Shown piece after piece: positions 16,786 through 23,751 of a DNA stretch of 64,000 bases. Each line of letters begins with the position of its first letter. The first letter of the stretch is position 1. Where the stretch lies: NCBI GenBank assembly GCA_001899765.1, contig MKWM01000015.1:1-64000 (forward strand), in the 5' to 3' direction. The notes below the pieces were generated by a model that had not been told where the DNA came from, ran no database searches, and saw only the letters and a program-made list of their open reading frames with translations. Source of the DNA: Thiobacillus sp. 63-78 (lineage in GTDB: Bacteria > Pseudomonadota > Gammaproteobacteria > Burkholderiales > Thiobacillaceae). The position numbers and the translations under genes were made by a program.

Positions 16786-18042
16786 TTATTCGAGAGGATC
16801 GGCTGCTGCGGTGGCCCGGATCATCGGCATCTTGCGAACCTCGGTCAGATACATCCAGATCAGCGACACCCAGGTGATGCCGTACATCAGCATGAAGATG
16901 CCGCTGTTGATGCCGGTGAGATCGACGATGGCGCCAAACAGGATGGGCAGGATGAAGCCGCCCAGTCCGCCCATCAGGCCGACGATGCCGGAGATGACGC
17001 CGATGTTGTCGGGATATTCATCCGAGATGTACTTGAATACCGAAGCCTTGCCGAACGCCCAGCACAGGCCAAGAATGAACAGCAGGGCGGTGAATACCCA
17101 GACGTTGAGACCGAGATGCAGCGAGAACTCGCCCTTGGTCGTCTGGATCACCATGTCGGTCTGCGGGTAGGACAGCAGGAACAGACAGATCCACGATATC
17201 CACATCACCCACCACGTCAGCCGATGCGCGCCGACCTTGTCCGAGATCCAGCCGCCCACCGCGCGCATCACGCCGCCCGGCAGGGAAAAACAGGCCGCCA
17301 TCAGCGCAGCGGTCTTGATGGAGAAGCCGTATTCGGTGATGAAATACTTGGTCAGCCAGAGCGCCAGCGCCACGTAGCCGCCGAATACGATCGAGTAATA
17401 CTGGGAGAGCTTCCAGACATTGGGGTCCTTTAACGCGGCGAGCTGCTGCCTGAAGGTGATGTGACTGGGCACTTGATGCGTCGTATCGGTATAAGTGAAG
17501 ATCCAGAAAAGTATGGCCACGATCAGCATGGCCACCGCATACACATGCGGCACAGCCTGCCAGCCGTAAGCGACCACCAGGGAGGGCGCGATGAACTTGG
17601 TCAGCGCCGCCCCCGAGTTGCCGGCACCGAAGATCCCCATGGCAAATCCCTGGCGATTTTTCGGGAACCAGCGGGCCACATAGGCGATGCCCACCGAGAA
17701 CGACCCCCCGGCCATGCCCACGAATAGCGCCAGCAGCAGGAAATGCCAGTATTGGGTGGCGTAGCCGATCAGCCAGATCGGCACCACGGTCGCCAGCATC
17801 AGCACGAAGAAAACGATGCGGCCGCCCAGCTTGTCGGTCCACATGCCAAGCGGCAACCGGATGAGCGAGCCTGTCAGCACCGGCGTGGCGACCAGGATGC
17901 CGAATTCGGTCTCGTTCAGACCCAGCATATTCTTGATGGGGATCCCGATGATCGCGAACATCATCCATACGGCGAAACAGGCTGTGAAAGCCGTTGTACT
18001 CAGGGTGAGCACTGAAATCTGCTTCTGCGCCAGGGTGGCCAT
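16786..18042 (-). CDS. narK1: NarK1-type nitrate MFS transporter
   Basis: A 418-residue, 12-helix major facilitator. It shows the nitrate signatures GMAGGSFSVGIAYVARWFPK and FAMGIFGAGNSGAALTKF, and a late GLCWAFGKASVFKYISDEYP. NarK1-type proteins are thought to import nitrate with protons and so start nitrate respiration. It is first in the operon, next to the only large regulatory region on its side. Paracoccus fuses NarK1 and NarK2 into one chain; here they are separate, adjacent genes. Confidence 0.93.
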   Translation of the reverse strand: MATLAQKQISVLTLSTTAFTACFAVWMMFAIIGIPIKNMLGLNETEFGILVATPVLTGSLIRLPLGMWTDKLGGRIVFFVLMLATVVPIWLIGYATQYWHFLLLALFVGMAGGSFSVGIAYVARWFPKNRQGFAMGIFGAGNSGAALTKFIAPSLVVAYGWQAVPHVYAVAMLIVAILFWIFTYTDTTHQVPSHITFRQQLAALKDPNVWKLSQYYSIVFGGYVALALWLTKYFITEYGFSIKTAALMAACFSLPGGVMRAVGGWISDKVGAHRLTWWVMWISWICLFLLSYPQTDMVIQTTKGEFSLHLGLNVWVFTALLFILGLCWAFGKASVFKYISDEYPDNIGVISGIVGLMGGLGGFILPILFGAIVDLTGINSGIFMLMYGITWVSLIWMYLTEVRKMPMIRATAAADPLE

Positions 18043-18152
18043 GATGCGTCCTTTACCGTGATTTCAAGACTTGTTTATCTGAAATATGCTCGCAGTGTAT
18101 GCCTAAAACCGTAGATGAAAAGTGGGGAATTTGTGTGATTTGAGGGGCTTTC

Positions 18153-18168
18153 TACCTCCAAAGAGGTA
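18153..18168. promoter_or_regulatory. NarL-type 7-2-7 binding site upstream of narK1
   Basis: TACCTCC-AA-AGAGGTA matches the NarL/NarP inverted heptamer arrangement (TACYYMT, two bases, inverse): one half is perfect and the other has one mismatch. A further heptamer-like GGGGGTA follows at 18171. The centre is about 118 bases before the narK1 ATG and about 260 before the divergent cytochrome gene. NarX and NarL are encoded in this window, which supports the assignment. Confidence 0.8.
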
Positions 18169-18191
18169 GTGGGGGTAGATCGATAACCCAA

Positions 18192-18232
18192 TGATATGTA
18201 ACGGATATCAGGATATCTGCCCGGTACCGGGC
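18192..18232. promoter_or_regulatory. Two palindromes in the narK1/cytochrome c divergent region
   Basis: TGATAT-N7-ATATCA (18192-18210) and the perfect 14-bp GCCCGGTACCGGGC (18219-18232) lie in the 379-base gap between narK1 and the cytochrome gene. Neither has the FNR spacing (TTGAT-N4-ATCAA), and no good FNR box was seen here. They may be operators for another regulator. The rest of the gap holds no ORF that can be supported. Confidence 0.5.
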
Positions 18233-18421
18233 GGGAGGGGGGATATATTATGGAGTAGCTCTTCTGTAGTGAAGACCGCCCGAAGGTGAGATGATATATT
18301 CTCAATCGTGACGGGAGGCTGGCCACTGCGGTCCCGGGCCGCCTGGGCCAGAGGCTTCCGGAAAAGGCATTTTTAATCCATTGACCACCATTTCATCCAT
18401 CGGCAAAACAGGAAACTCACA

Positions 18422-18859
18422 ATGAAGAAGACATCGCTCATTCTCGCCATTTCTCTCGCAACCATGCTGGGGGCCTGCGGAAAGAAGGAAAGCACGCCCG
18501 AAAGCGCGGCGCCGGCCGTGCCCGAGGCGGCTGCACCGGCCCCGGCCGCCATGGAGAAGCATGACGAAACCGCGAACAAGCCTGAAGAGCTTGCTGCGAA
18601 CGACGCAGGCAAGAAAGTATTCGGCGCCACCTGCTCGCTGTGTCATGCGTCCGGGGCCGCGGGTGCGCCCATATTCGGTAACAAGGCCGACTGGGATCCG
18701 CGTATCGCCCAGGGCATGGATGTCCTGTACAAGCATGCGATCGAAGGGTTTACCGGTGCAAAAGGCGTGATGCCTGCGCGCGGCGGAGCCACCACGCTGT
18801 CGGATGACGATGTGAAGGCAGCGGTGAACTACATGGTGGACAAGGCCAAAAACAGCTGA
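18422..18859 (+). CDS. Lipoprotein cytochrome c, class I (c5-like)
   Basis: A 145-residue predicted lipoprotein. The signal peptide ends in the lipobox MLGAC (Cys19), then comes an Ala/Pro/Glu-rich linker of about 45 residues, and then one heme-c domain with CSLCH (about residues 71-75). The distal Met is probably in KGVMPARGG. It would sit in the periplasm, tethered to a membrane, carrying electrons. Being divergent from narK1, with a NarL-type site between, it is likely used under denitrifying conditions. A hairpin terminator follows 50 bases later. Confidence 0.9.
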   Translation: MKKTSLILAISLATMLGACGKKESTPESAAPAVPEAAAPAPAAMEKHDETANKPEELAANDAGKKVFGATCSLCHASGAAGAPIFGNKADWDPRIAQGMDVLYKHAIEGFTGAKGVMPARGGATTLSDDDVKAAVNYMVDKAKNS

Positions 18860-18909
18860 TCGAGCCGACCGGGCGACAGAACCGGGTCACCGGACAGGCA
18901 CGGAAACAG

Positions 18910-18942
18910 AACGGGGGGAGACGATGTCTCTCCCCGTTTTTT
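18910..18942 (+). terminator. Rho-independent terminator after the cytochrome c gene
   Basis: ACGGGGGGAGA and TCTCTCCCCGT pair around a CGATG loop and are followed by a run of six T on the + strand. The cytochrome transcript should end here. The nos operon reads towards it from the other side. Confidence 0.88.
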
Positions 18943-18971
18943 CATCCGGCTGTGGTCGTGCTCGGTTCGGA

Positions 18972-19571
18972 TCAGTGGCGATGACGGCCGTTGCGGCTCA
19001 GGGACGCCAGCCGGTCGGGCGTCATGTCCGGGGCGGTCAACACGGTGCCGCGGTGCTGGCGGACAAAGGCGTCCGCCGCCGCGCGGTTGGCGAACGCGGG
19101 CAGGTCGGCGTTGCGCATCGGGCCGGCCACCCGGGAACCCTGGACGAAGAAAGCCTGGCCGGCCTCCACCCACTGTCCGCTCTCGAAATCGCGGACATAG
19201 CTGACGGCGACATCGTCGAGGGTGTAGCGTCGCTCGTAGCGGCTGACCTTGTGGAGGAAGTTGAACAGGTTGACCGGTGAGTCGAAGTAATGGGCGGCCC
19301 CATCCCTGAAAATGACCTGCGCGGCCCAGCGCGGATAACGGGCGGGATACATGCCGCACACCGGACAGCGCGCCTCGGCGGGCAGCGGGCGCGGCGCGTA
19401 CAGAGGCTGGCCCGACGCCGGATCATAGGGGGTGGCGGGGGCGACAATACAAAGTTCGTTATCGAACAGGTCGCTGTCGCGCGCCGGTTGAGCGTCCGCG
19501 AGCAGCAGCAGGGCGGCGGCAAGTGCAATCGTCAAGCCTCCCGCCAGCCGCAGTCCCGGCGGCCTGTGCAT
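18972..19571 (-). CDS. NosL-family copper-binding protein (second copy)
   Basis: A 199-residue exported protein. After a hydrophobic signal (LTIALAAALLLLADAQ) it carries CPVCGMYPARYPRWAAQVIF, the CxxCGM copper motif of the NosL family, and the following YFDSPVNLFNFLHKV segment where NosL proteins hold a second metal-site region. NosL delivers Cu(I) for the CuZ centre of nitrous oxide reductase. This is the last gene of the nos operon; its start overlaps the previous stop by one base. It differs clearly from the lipoprotein NosL at 20215. Confidence 0.85.
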   Translation of the reverse strand: MHRPPGLRLAGGLTIALAAALLLLADAQPARDSDLFDNELCIVAPATPYDPASGQPLYAPRPLPAEARCPVCGMYPARYPRWAAQVIFRDGAAHYFDSPVNLFNFLHKVSRYERRYTLDDVAVSYVRDFESGQWVEAGQAFFVQGSRVAGPMRNADLPAFANRAAADAFVRQHRGTVLTAPDMTPDRLASLSRNGRHRH

Positions 19572-19936
19572 CAGTCGATATCCTTGACGCCGAGCAGCGG
19601 GTCCTCAAGCAGGGCGCGGATCAAGCGGTGCAGATTGTCTTCCGGTGTGGCATCGGGGCGTGTGAGCGGGTCGGCCACGATGCGGCCGGCTGCATCGTGG
19701 AAGTGGTGGGGGAAGGTTGCCAGGTCAGGATGCAGCGGTGCCGTGTCGATGCGGGATTCGACCTCGCCGAGAACCCATCGCAACGAATAGGCATCAGCCG
19801 CGGCATAGTGCACCTCCAGCGTCACGCCATTCTTCAGGTGAACGATGAAGACATCCTGGCGGTATTCGATCGTCCCCTCAAGGTCGTCCGGAAAAGCGTG
19901 TTCGATGGCCGTGCCCAGCTCGATATGCAGGCTCAT
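19571..19936 (-). CDS. TumE/DUF6516-like protein in the nos operon
   Basis: A 121-residue protein with VFIVHLKNGVTLEVHYAAAD, YSLRWVLGEVESRIDTAPLH, TFPHHFHDAAGRIVADPLT and a helical DNLHRLIRALLEDPLL tail. This layout (beta sheet, a His-rich FPHHxH loop, then a C-terminal helix) resembles the TumE/DUF6516 toxin family, but that is from memory and not certain. Its start overlaps the 90-residue partner's stop (ATGA), so the two are translationally coupled. Why it sits among nitrous oxide reductase maturation genes is unknown. Confidence 0.6.
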   Translation of the reverse strand: MSLHIELGTAIEHAFPDDLEGTIEYRQDVFIVHLKNGVTLEVHYAAADAYSLRWVLGEVESRIDTAPLHPDLATFPHHFHDAAGRIVADPLTRPDATPEDNLHRLIRALLEDPLLGVKDID

Positions 19937-20205
19937 ATCTTGTTGGCCACCTTGAGTACGTCGGTCAGGGCCACCCGGGCGGTTTCACGGGTGTCGGCGA
20001 GAATCCGGGCGGACAGATAGTGCTCATAGGCCGGATGCTCGGCCAGCGTACCGGTCCGGATCTTCTGCAGCAGCGCCGCTTCGTCCGTCACATCGTGGAA
20101 CTGCAGGATGGTCTTGCGGCTCTCGCGAAGTTCGTAGGTCAGTCTGGACAGCTGTTCGATGTCCGTCGCCATCTCGAACGGGACCGTTTCAAAGAATTCA
20201 GTCAT
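19933..20205 (-). CDS. Small hypothetical protein, partner of the TumE-like gene
   Basis: A 90-residue, mostly helical, charged protein with PFEMATDIEQLSRLTYELRE, TDEAALLQKIRTGTLAEHPA and YEHYLSARILADTRETARVA. No DNA-binding helix-turn-helix, signal or membrane segment is evident. It starts 9 bases after nosL and overlaps the next gene by 4 bases. If the downstream gene is a toxin this would be its antitoxin. Alternatively both may be accessory factors of N2O reduction. No family name could be assigned with confidence. Confidence 0.65.
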   Translation of the reverse strand: MTEFFETVPFEMATDIEQLSRLTYELRESRKTILQFHDVTDEAALLQKIRTGTLAEHPAYEHYLSARILADTRETARVALTDVLKVANKI

Positions 20206-20214
20206 GCTGGTCTT

Positions 20215-20736
20215 TCACATGTGGCTATCGTGAACCACGCCGCCATCCAGCACGACCATGTCGGGCTTGATGTCGGCAAAACGGGTGACCTTGCCGCCAT
20301 ATTCGGCGGCGAATTTCGTTGCGTCCTGTTCCAGCGCAAAGCTGGCGATGGTCGGCCCCATCGAGCCCTCGCGCTTGCTGCCGTAGACGTAATAGGCGGA
20401 TTTCGCATCGACCCAGTGGCCGTGCGGGTCGTCCCAGTCCGCCTTGCCCATGTCCTGCACGAAAATACCGCGCACTTCCCGGACCTGTTCCGGCGTGAGA
20501 TAGAGATGGAACATTTCGATCGTGTCGCAGAAGAAATCCGGCTCTGTCTGTCCGGCGTAGAAGATCTGCGCCTTGGGCCCGGGATAATCGGCCAGCAGCA
20601 TGCCGTCGAGCGCGCAGGAGGTGCCGCGGGTGATTTCCAGCGGCGCCACGGCGGTCGGACCTGAAGCCTGGCCACAGGCGGCGAGCAGGGTGGTTGTCAG
20701 GGCGGCGAGAATGAGCGTGCGTCGTGTCAGGGTCAT
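20215..20736 (-). CDS. nosL: NosL copper chaperone lipoprotein
   Basis: A 173-residue lipoprotein: signal peptide ending in LLAACG (lipid-modified Cys), then TSCALDGMLLADYPGPKAQ carrying the Cys and Met Cu(I) ligands, and EPDFFCDTIEMFHLYLTPEQ. The SAYYVYGSKREGSMGPTIAS segment is typical of NosL. It supplies copper to apo-NosZ in the periplasm. It overlaps nosY by 4 bases. Confidence 0.93.
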   Translation of the reverse strand: MTLTRRTLILAALTTTLLAACGQASGPTAVAPLEITRGTSCALDGMLLADYPGPKAQIFYAGQTEPDFFCDTIEMFHLYLTPEQVREVRGIFVQDMGKADWDDPHGHWVDAKSAYYVYGSKREGSMGPTIASFALEQDATKFAAEYGGKVTRFADIKPDMVVLDGGVVHDSHM

Positions 20737-21548
20737 TTACGGAATCTCCAGCTTGCGATACCCAGCGGCAGCACGATCCAGGCGAGCATGACCAGGCCGA
20801 GCAGCCAGGGATCGGCGAGGGAAGAAGGGAAGACGGTTGCCAGCCCGTACAGGGTGCGGACGTCGTCCAGGGAAAAGATGTTGAGGATGCGGAACACGTC
20901 GGCCGGGTTCGCCAGCAGCAGATAGGGCAGGGCGTCGCCTCCCCACTGGCCCCCGGTGACGACGAGCGCGCCGAGCAGCAGCAGATCGAATACCAGCACG
21001 AAGAAGAACCAGGTGGCGATCGCCAGTCCCGAGGCCCGGGTACGGTCCGCGGCAAAGACCGACAGCATCACCGCCAGGCTGAGGAAGGCGCAGCCCAGCA
21101 GCACCGAACTGAGCATGAAGCCGAAATAGTGATACAGGGCGTTGAGATCGAGCCGGGGCGACAGCATGATGGCCACCAGGCCGAAGCCGGCCACGGTCGA
21201 GAACGTCAGCGCGGCAGCCAGTCCCAGGTATTTGCCCAGCAGCAGTTCCAGTCGCGTGATCGGCATCGAGAGCAGAAGATCGAGCGATCCCCGTTCGCGC
21301 TCGCCGACGATGGCATCGAAACCCAGCACCAGCGCGATCAGGGGGATCAGGTAGATGACCAGGCTGACCAGGCTGGCGATGGTGAGATCGATCGAGCGAA
21401 AGCCCACCGAGCCCTGTTGTGCCGCGCCGAAATAGGCAATGACCAGGGCGAAGGCGGTGAATACCAGCGCCACGGCCAGCACCCAGCGGTTGCGGATGCG
21501 GTCCCAGAATTCCTTGCCTGCGATGGTGGCGATTTGTGCGATTTCCAT
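20733..21548 (-). CDS. nosY: NosY ABC transporter permease
   Basis: A 271-residue, six-helix permease opening with IATIAGKEFWDRIRNRWVLA. It carries the coupling segment GERERGSLDLLLSMPITRLE that meets the ATPase. With NosF and periplasmic NosD it forms the NosDFY complex needed to assemble the copper-sulfur CuZ site of nitrous oxide reductase. It lies 9 bases after nosF and overlaps nosL. Confidence 0.95.
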   Translation of the reverse strand: MEIAQIATIAGKEFWDRIRNRWVLAVALVFTAFALVIAYFGAAQQGSVGFRSIDLTIASLVSLVIYLIPLIALVLGFDAIVGERERGSLDLLLSMPITRLELLLGKYLGLAAALTFSTVAGFGLVAIMLSPRLDLNALYHYFGFMLSSVLLGCAFLSLAVMLSVFAADRTRASGLAIATWFFFVLVFDLLLLGALVVTGGQWGGDALPYLLLANPADVFRILNIFSLDDVRTLYGLATVFPSSLADPWLLGLVMLAWIVLPLGIASWRFRK

Positions 21549-21557
21549 GTCGCCTCC

Positions 21558-22499
21558 TCAGTCCGAAAAACCGAAGAACACGTCTTCGAGCGAGGGTTCG
21601 CGTACCGTGAGGTCGTGGACGCGATCGCCCAGCCGGGCGAGCGCCTCGATCACCGCCATCTTCGCTTCGCGCCGGCAGCGTACCTTCACGTGATCGTCGT
21701 GCGCCTCGATGGCGTCCACCTGCAGATCGGAGAGGGCCGTGCGCACCATCTCGAAATCCTCTTTCGCGACGCGCACGCTGAACCACAGCGGCAGGTCCAC
21801 CTGTTCGCGCAGATCCTGGACCGTGCCGCAGGCCTGTACCTTGCCGGCAGTCATGATCGCAATGCGATCCACCCGCTCCTGAATCTCGGCGAGGATATGG
21901 GAGGTGATGACCGTCGTCACGCCTTCGCTCCGGAGCTGCCGCAACGTCGTGTAGAAGCCGCGGATGGCTTCCGGGTCCAGGCCCGTGGTGGGCTCGTCGA
22001 GAAACAGGATGCGCGGCTTGCCGAGCAGCGCCTGGGCAAAGCCGAGACGCTGGCGCATGCCCTTGGAATATTCGCGTACGCGCCGTTTGGCTGCGTGCGC
22101 AAGCCCCACGCGTTCGAGCGTGGGTCCGGCCTCTTTCGGGGAGACGCCTTTCAGCCGGGCGAAAAACCACAGCGTCTCGAGGCCCGTGAGGTTGTCGTAG
22201 AGCACCACGTTTTCCGGCAGGTAGCCGACCGTGCGCCGTACGGCACGGAAGTCGCGGCCGGTAACACGCGCGCCGTCGATGCGGATATCGCCCGAGGTGG
22301 CGGGGATCAGACCGAGCATCATCTTGAACAGCGTGCTCTTGCCCGCCCCGTTGTGCCCGATGAGGCCGAACAGTTCGCCGGAACGGATGTCGAGGTCGAC
22401 GCCATCGACCGCATGGATGCTTCCATAGTGCTTGCGCACCCCCTGCGCGACGATCAGGGGCGCGCCGGCGTCATTGGGGGTGGGGGAAGTATTTGCCAA
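21558..22499 (-). CDS. nosF: NosF ABC transporter ATPase
   Basis: A 313-residue ATPase with Walker A GHNGAGKST, a Q-loop region around VGYLPENVVLYDN, the signature YSKGMRQRLGFAQALLG, Walker B RILFLDEPTTGLD and the switch histidine in TVITSHILAE. A C-terminal domain of about 90 residues follows, ending REPSLEDVFFGF. It powers the NosDFY maturation complex. Its start lies inside the 3' end of nosD (29-base overlap). Confidence 0.96.
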   Translation of the reverse strand: MANTSPTPNDAGAPLIVAQGVRKHYGSIHAVDGVDLDIRSGELFGLIGHNGAGKSTLFKMMLGLIPATSGDIRIDGARVTGRDFRAVRRTVGYLPENVVLYDNLTGLETLWFFARLKGVSPKEAGPTLERVGLAHAAKRRVREYSKGMRQRLGFAQALLGKPRILFLDEPTTGLDPEAIRGFYTTLRQLRSEGVTTVITSHILAEIQERVDRIAIMTAGKVQACGTVQDLREQVDLPLWFSVRVAKEDFEMVRTALSDLQVDAIEAHDDHVKVRCRREAKMAVIEALARLGDRVHDLTVREPSLEDVFFGFSD

Positions 22500-23751
22500 G
22501 CCATTGTCTCCAGTCAGGGTGGTGCGGCTGCATCAGCGGTTTGGGGTCGACGATGCTGGTGGCGCGCAGCAGGGGAAACTGCTGGCTGACCATGCGCAGC
22601 GTCTGCACGGCCGGGCTGGCCAGCAGCAGCTTCATCATCGGGTGGCGCCAGGACAGATAATCGACCATGTCGTTCGCTTCGTAGGGGACATCCCCGATGC
22701 CGTCGCCATTGCGGTCCCAGCCCACATAATTGCTCCAGTAGTTGCCAGACCATATCTCGTCCCGGCTGGCCACGTACTTGATCTGGGTGCGGTTCAGGAT
22801 GAAATCGTTGCCTTCCGCCTGGTTGCGGTAGGAGCCCGCCCACAGGTGCACCCCGACGGTATTGTCGATCACGAGGTTGTTGCGGAGGGTGTTGTATTCG
22901 GCGTCGTAGATGAAGAAGCCGCGGTTGTTGCCGGCGACGATGTTGCCTTCGACCACCGAATCCTGAATGGTGCGCAGCATGATTCCGTGGTCGGAGTTTC
23001 CCCAGGCGCGGTTGTTGCGCACGATCTGGTTGCGCACTTCCATGAGCGCCAATCCTCCCCGGTTGTGGTACGAGTCGTTGCCTTCCCACACGTTGTAGTA
23101 GGAATTCATGTAATGGGTGCCGTAGCGCACATCGTGAATGCGGTTGTTGCGGAAGATCGCATGATGGGACACATCCACGTAGATGCCGTCGCGCGTGAAG
23201 CTGATCTGGTTGCCGATGATGCGCGCCCGCTGCGTGTTGTAGAGCTGGATGCCATTGCCGCGCGAGACGGAGCGGTAATCGCGCTTGCCGGTAATGACGT
23301 TGTTCTCGACATGTACGTCGTTCGCCTTTTCGATCCACAGGCCGAAAAGATTGTAGGTCAGGTCGCAGTTGCGTACCGTCACACGATCGGCACCCGGCCG
23401 GATGTTGATGCCGGCATTCTGCTCGACCAGGCTGCCGCCGGAATCGCGTACGATCAGACCATCGATGGTGACATCCCCGGCGGTGATGTGGAGGGTGTCG
23501 CCCTTGAGGCCGCCGCTCAGGGTGGGGCGGTCGATTCCCTTCAGCGTCAGGGGTTTGTCGATCTGCAGGTTTTCCCGGTACAGGCCGCGCTCCACACGTA
23601 TTTCGTCGCCCGGGCGGGCCTGGGCGATGGCCGCGCCGATGGACTGGCCTGGCTGCACCGTCAGGATGTCGGCGCGGCCCGGGCCTGCCATACCGATCAG
23701 CAGACCGGCCAGAACCAACAGTGCGCCCGGTCTGATCGCTAATAAAGCCAT
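22471..23751 (-). CDS. nosD: NosD periplasmic copper-processing protein
   Basis: A 426-residue exported right-handed beta-helix protein. The signal peptide is followed by QPGQSIGAAIAQARPGDEIR and then repeated CASH/parallel beta-helix turns rich in N and G (for example VENNVITGKRDYRSVSRGNG, GHN-like NNRAWGNSDHGIMLRT and NTVGVHLWAGSYRNQAEGND). NosD works with NosFY to hand sulfur or copper to NosZ. It overlaps nosR by 13 bases at its start and nosF at its end. Confidence 0.95.
   Translation of the reverse strand: MALLAIRPGALLVLAGLLIGMAGPGRADILTVQPGQSIGAAIAQARPGDEIRVERGLYRENLQIDKPLTLKGIDRPTLSGGLKGDTLHITAGDVTIDGLIVRDSGGSLVEQNAGINIRPGADRVTVRNCDLTYNLFGLWIEKANDVHVENNVITGKRDYRSVSRGNGIQLYNTQRARIIGNQISFTRDGIYVDVSHHAIFRNNRIHDVRYGTHYMNSYYNVWEGNDSYHNRGGLALMEVRNQIVRNNRAWGNSDHGIMLRTIQDSVVEGNIVAGNNRGFFIYDAEYNTLRNNLVIDNTVGVHLWAGSYRNQAEGNDFILNRTQIKYVASRDEIWSGNYWSNYVGWDRNGDGIGDVPYEANDMVDYLSWRHPMMKLLLASPAVQTLRMVSQQFPLLRATSIVDPKPLMQPHHPDWRQWLGKYFPHPQ

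Noticed and set aside
18192-18210. TGATAT-N7-ATATCA as an FNR box
   Set aside because: The spacing and half-sites do not fit TTGAT-N4-ATCAA; kept only as an unassigned palindrome.
20724-22589. A 621-codon plus-strand frame opposite nosY/nosF
   Set aside because: Q/H/R-rich antisense shadow; both nos genes are certain.
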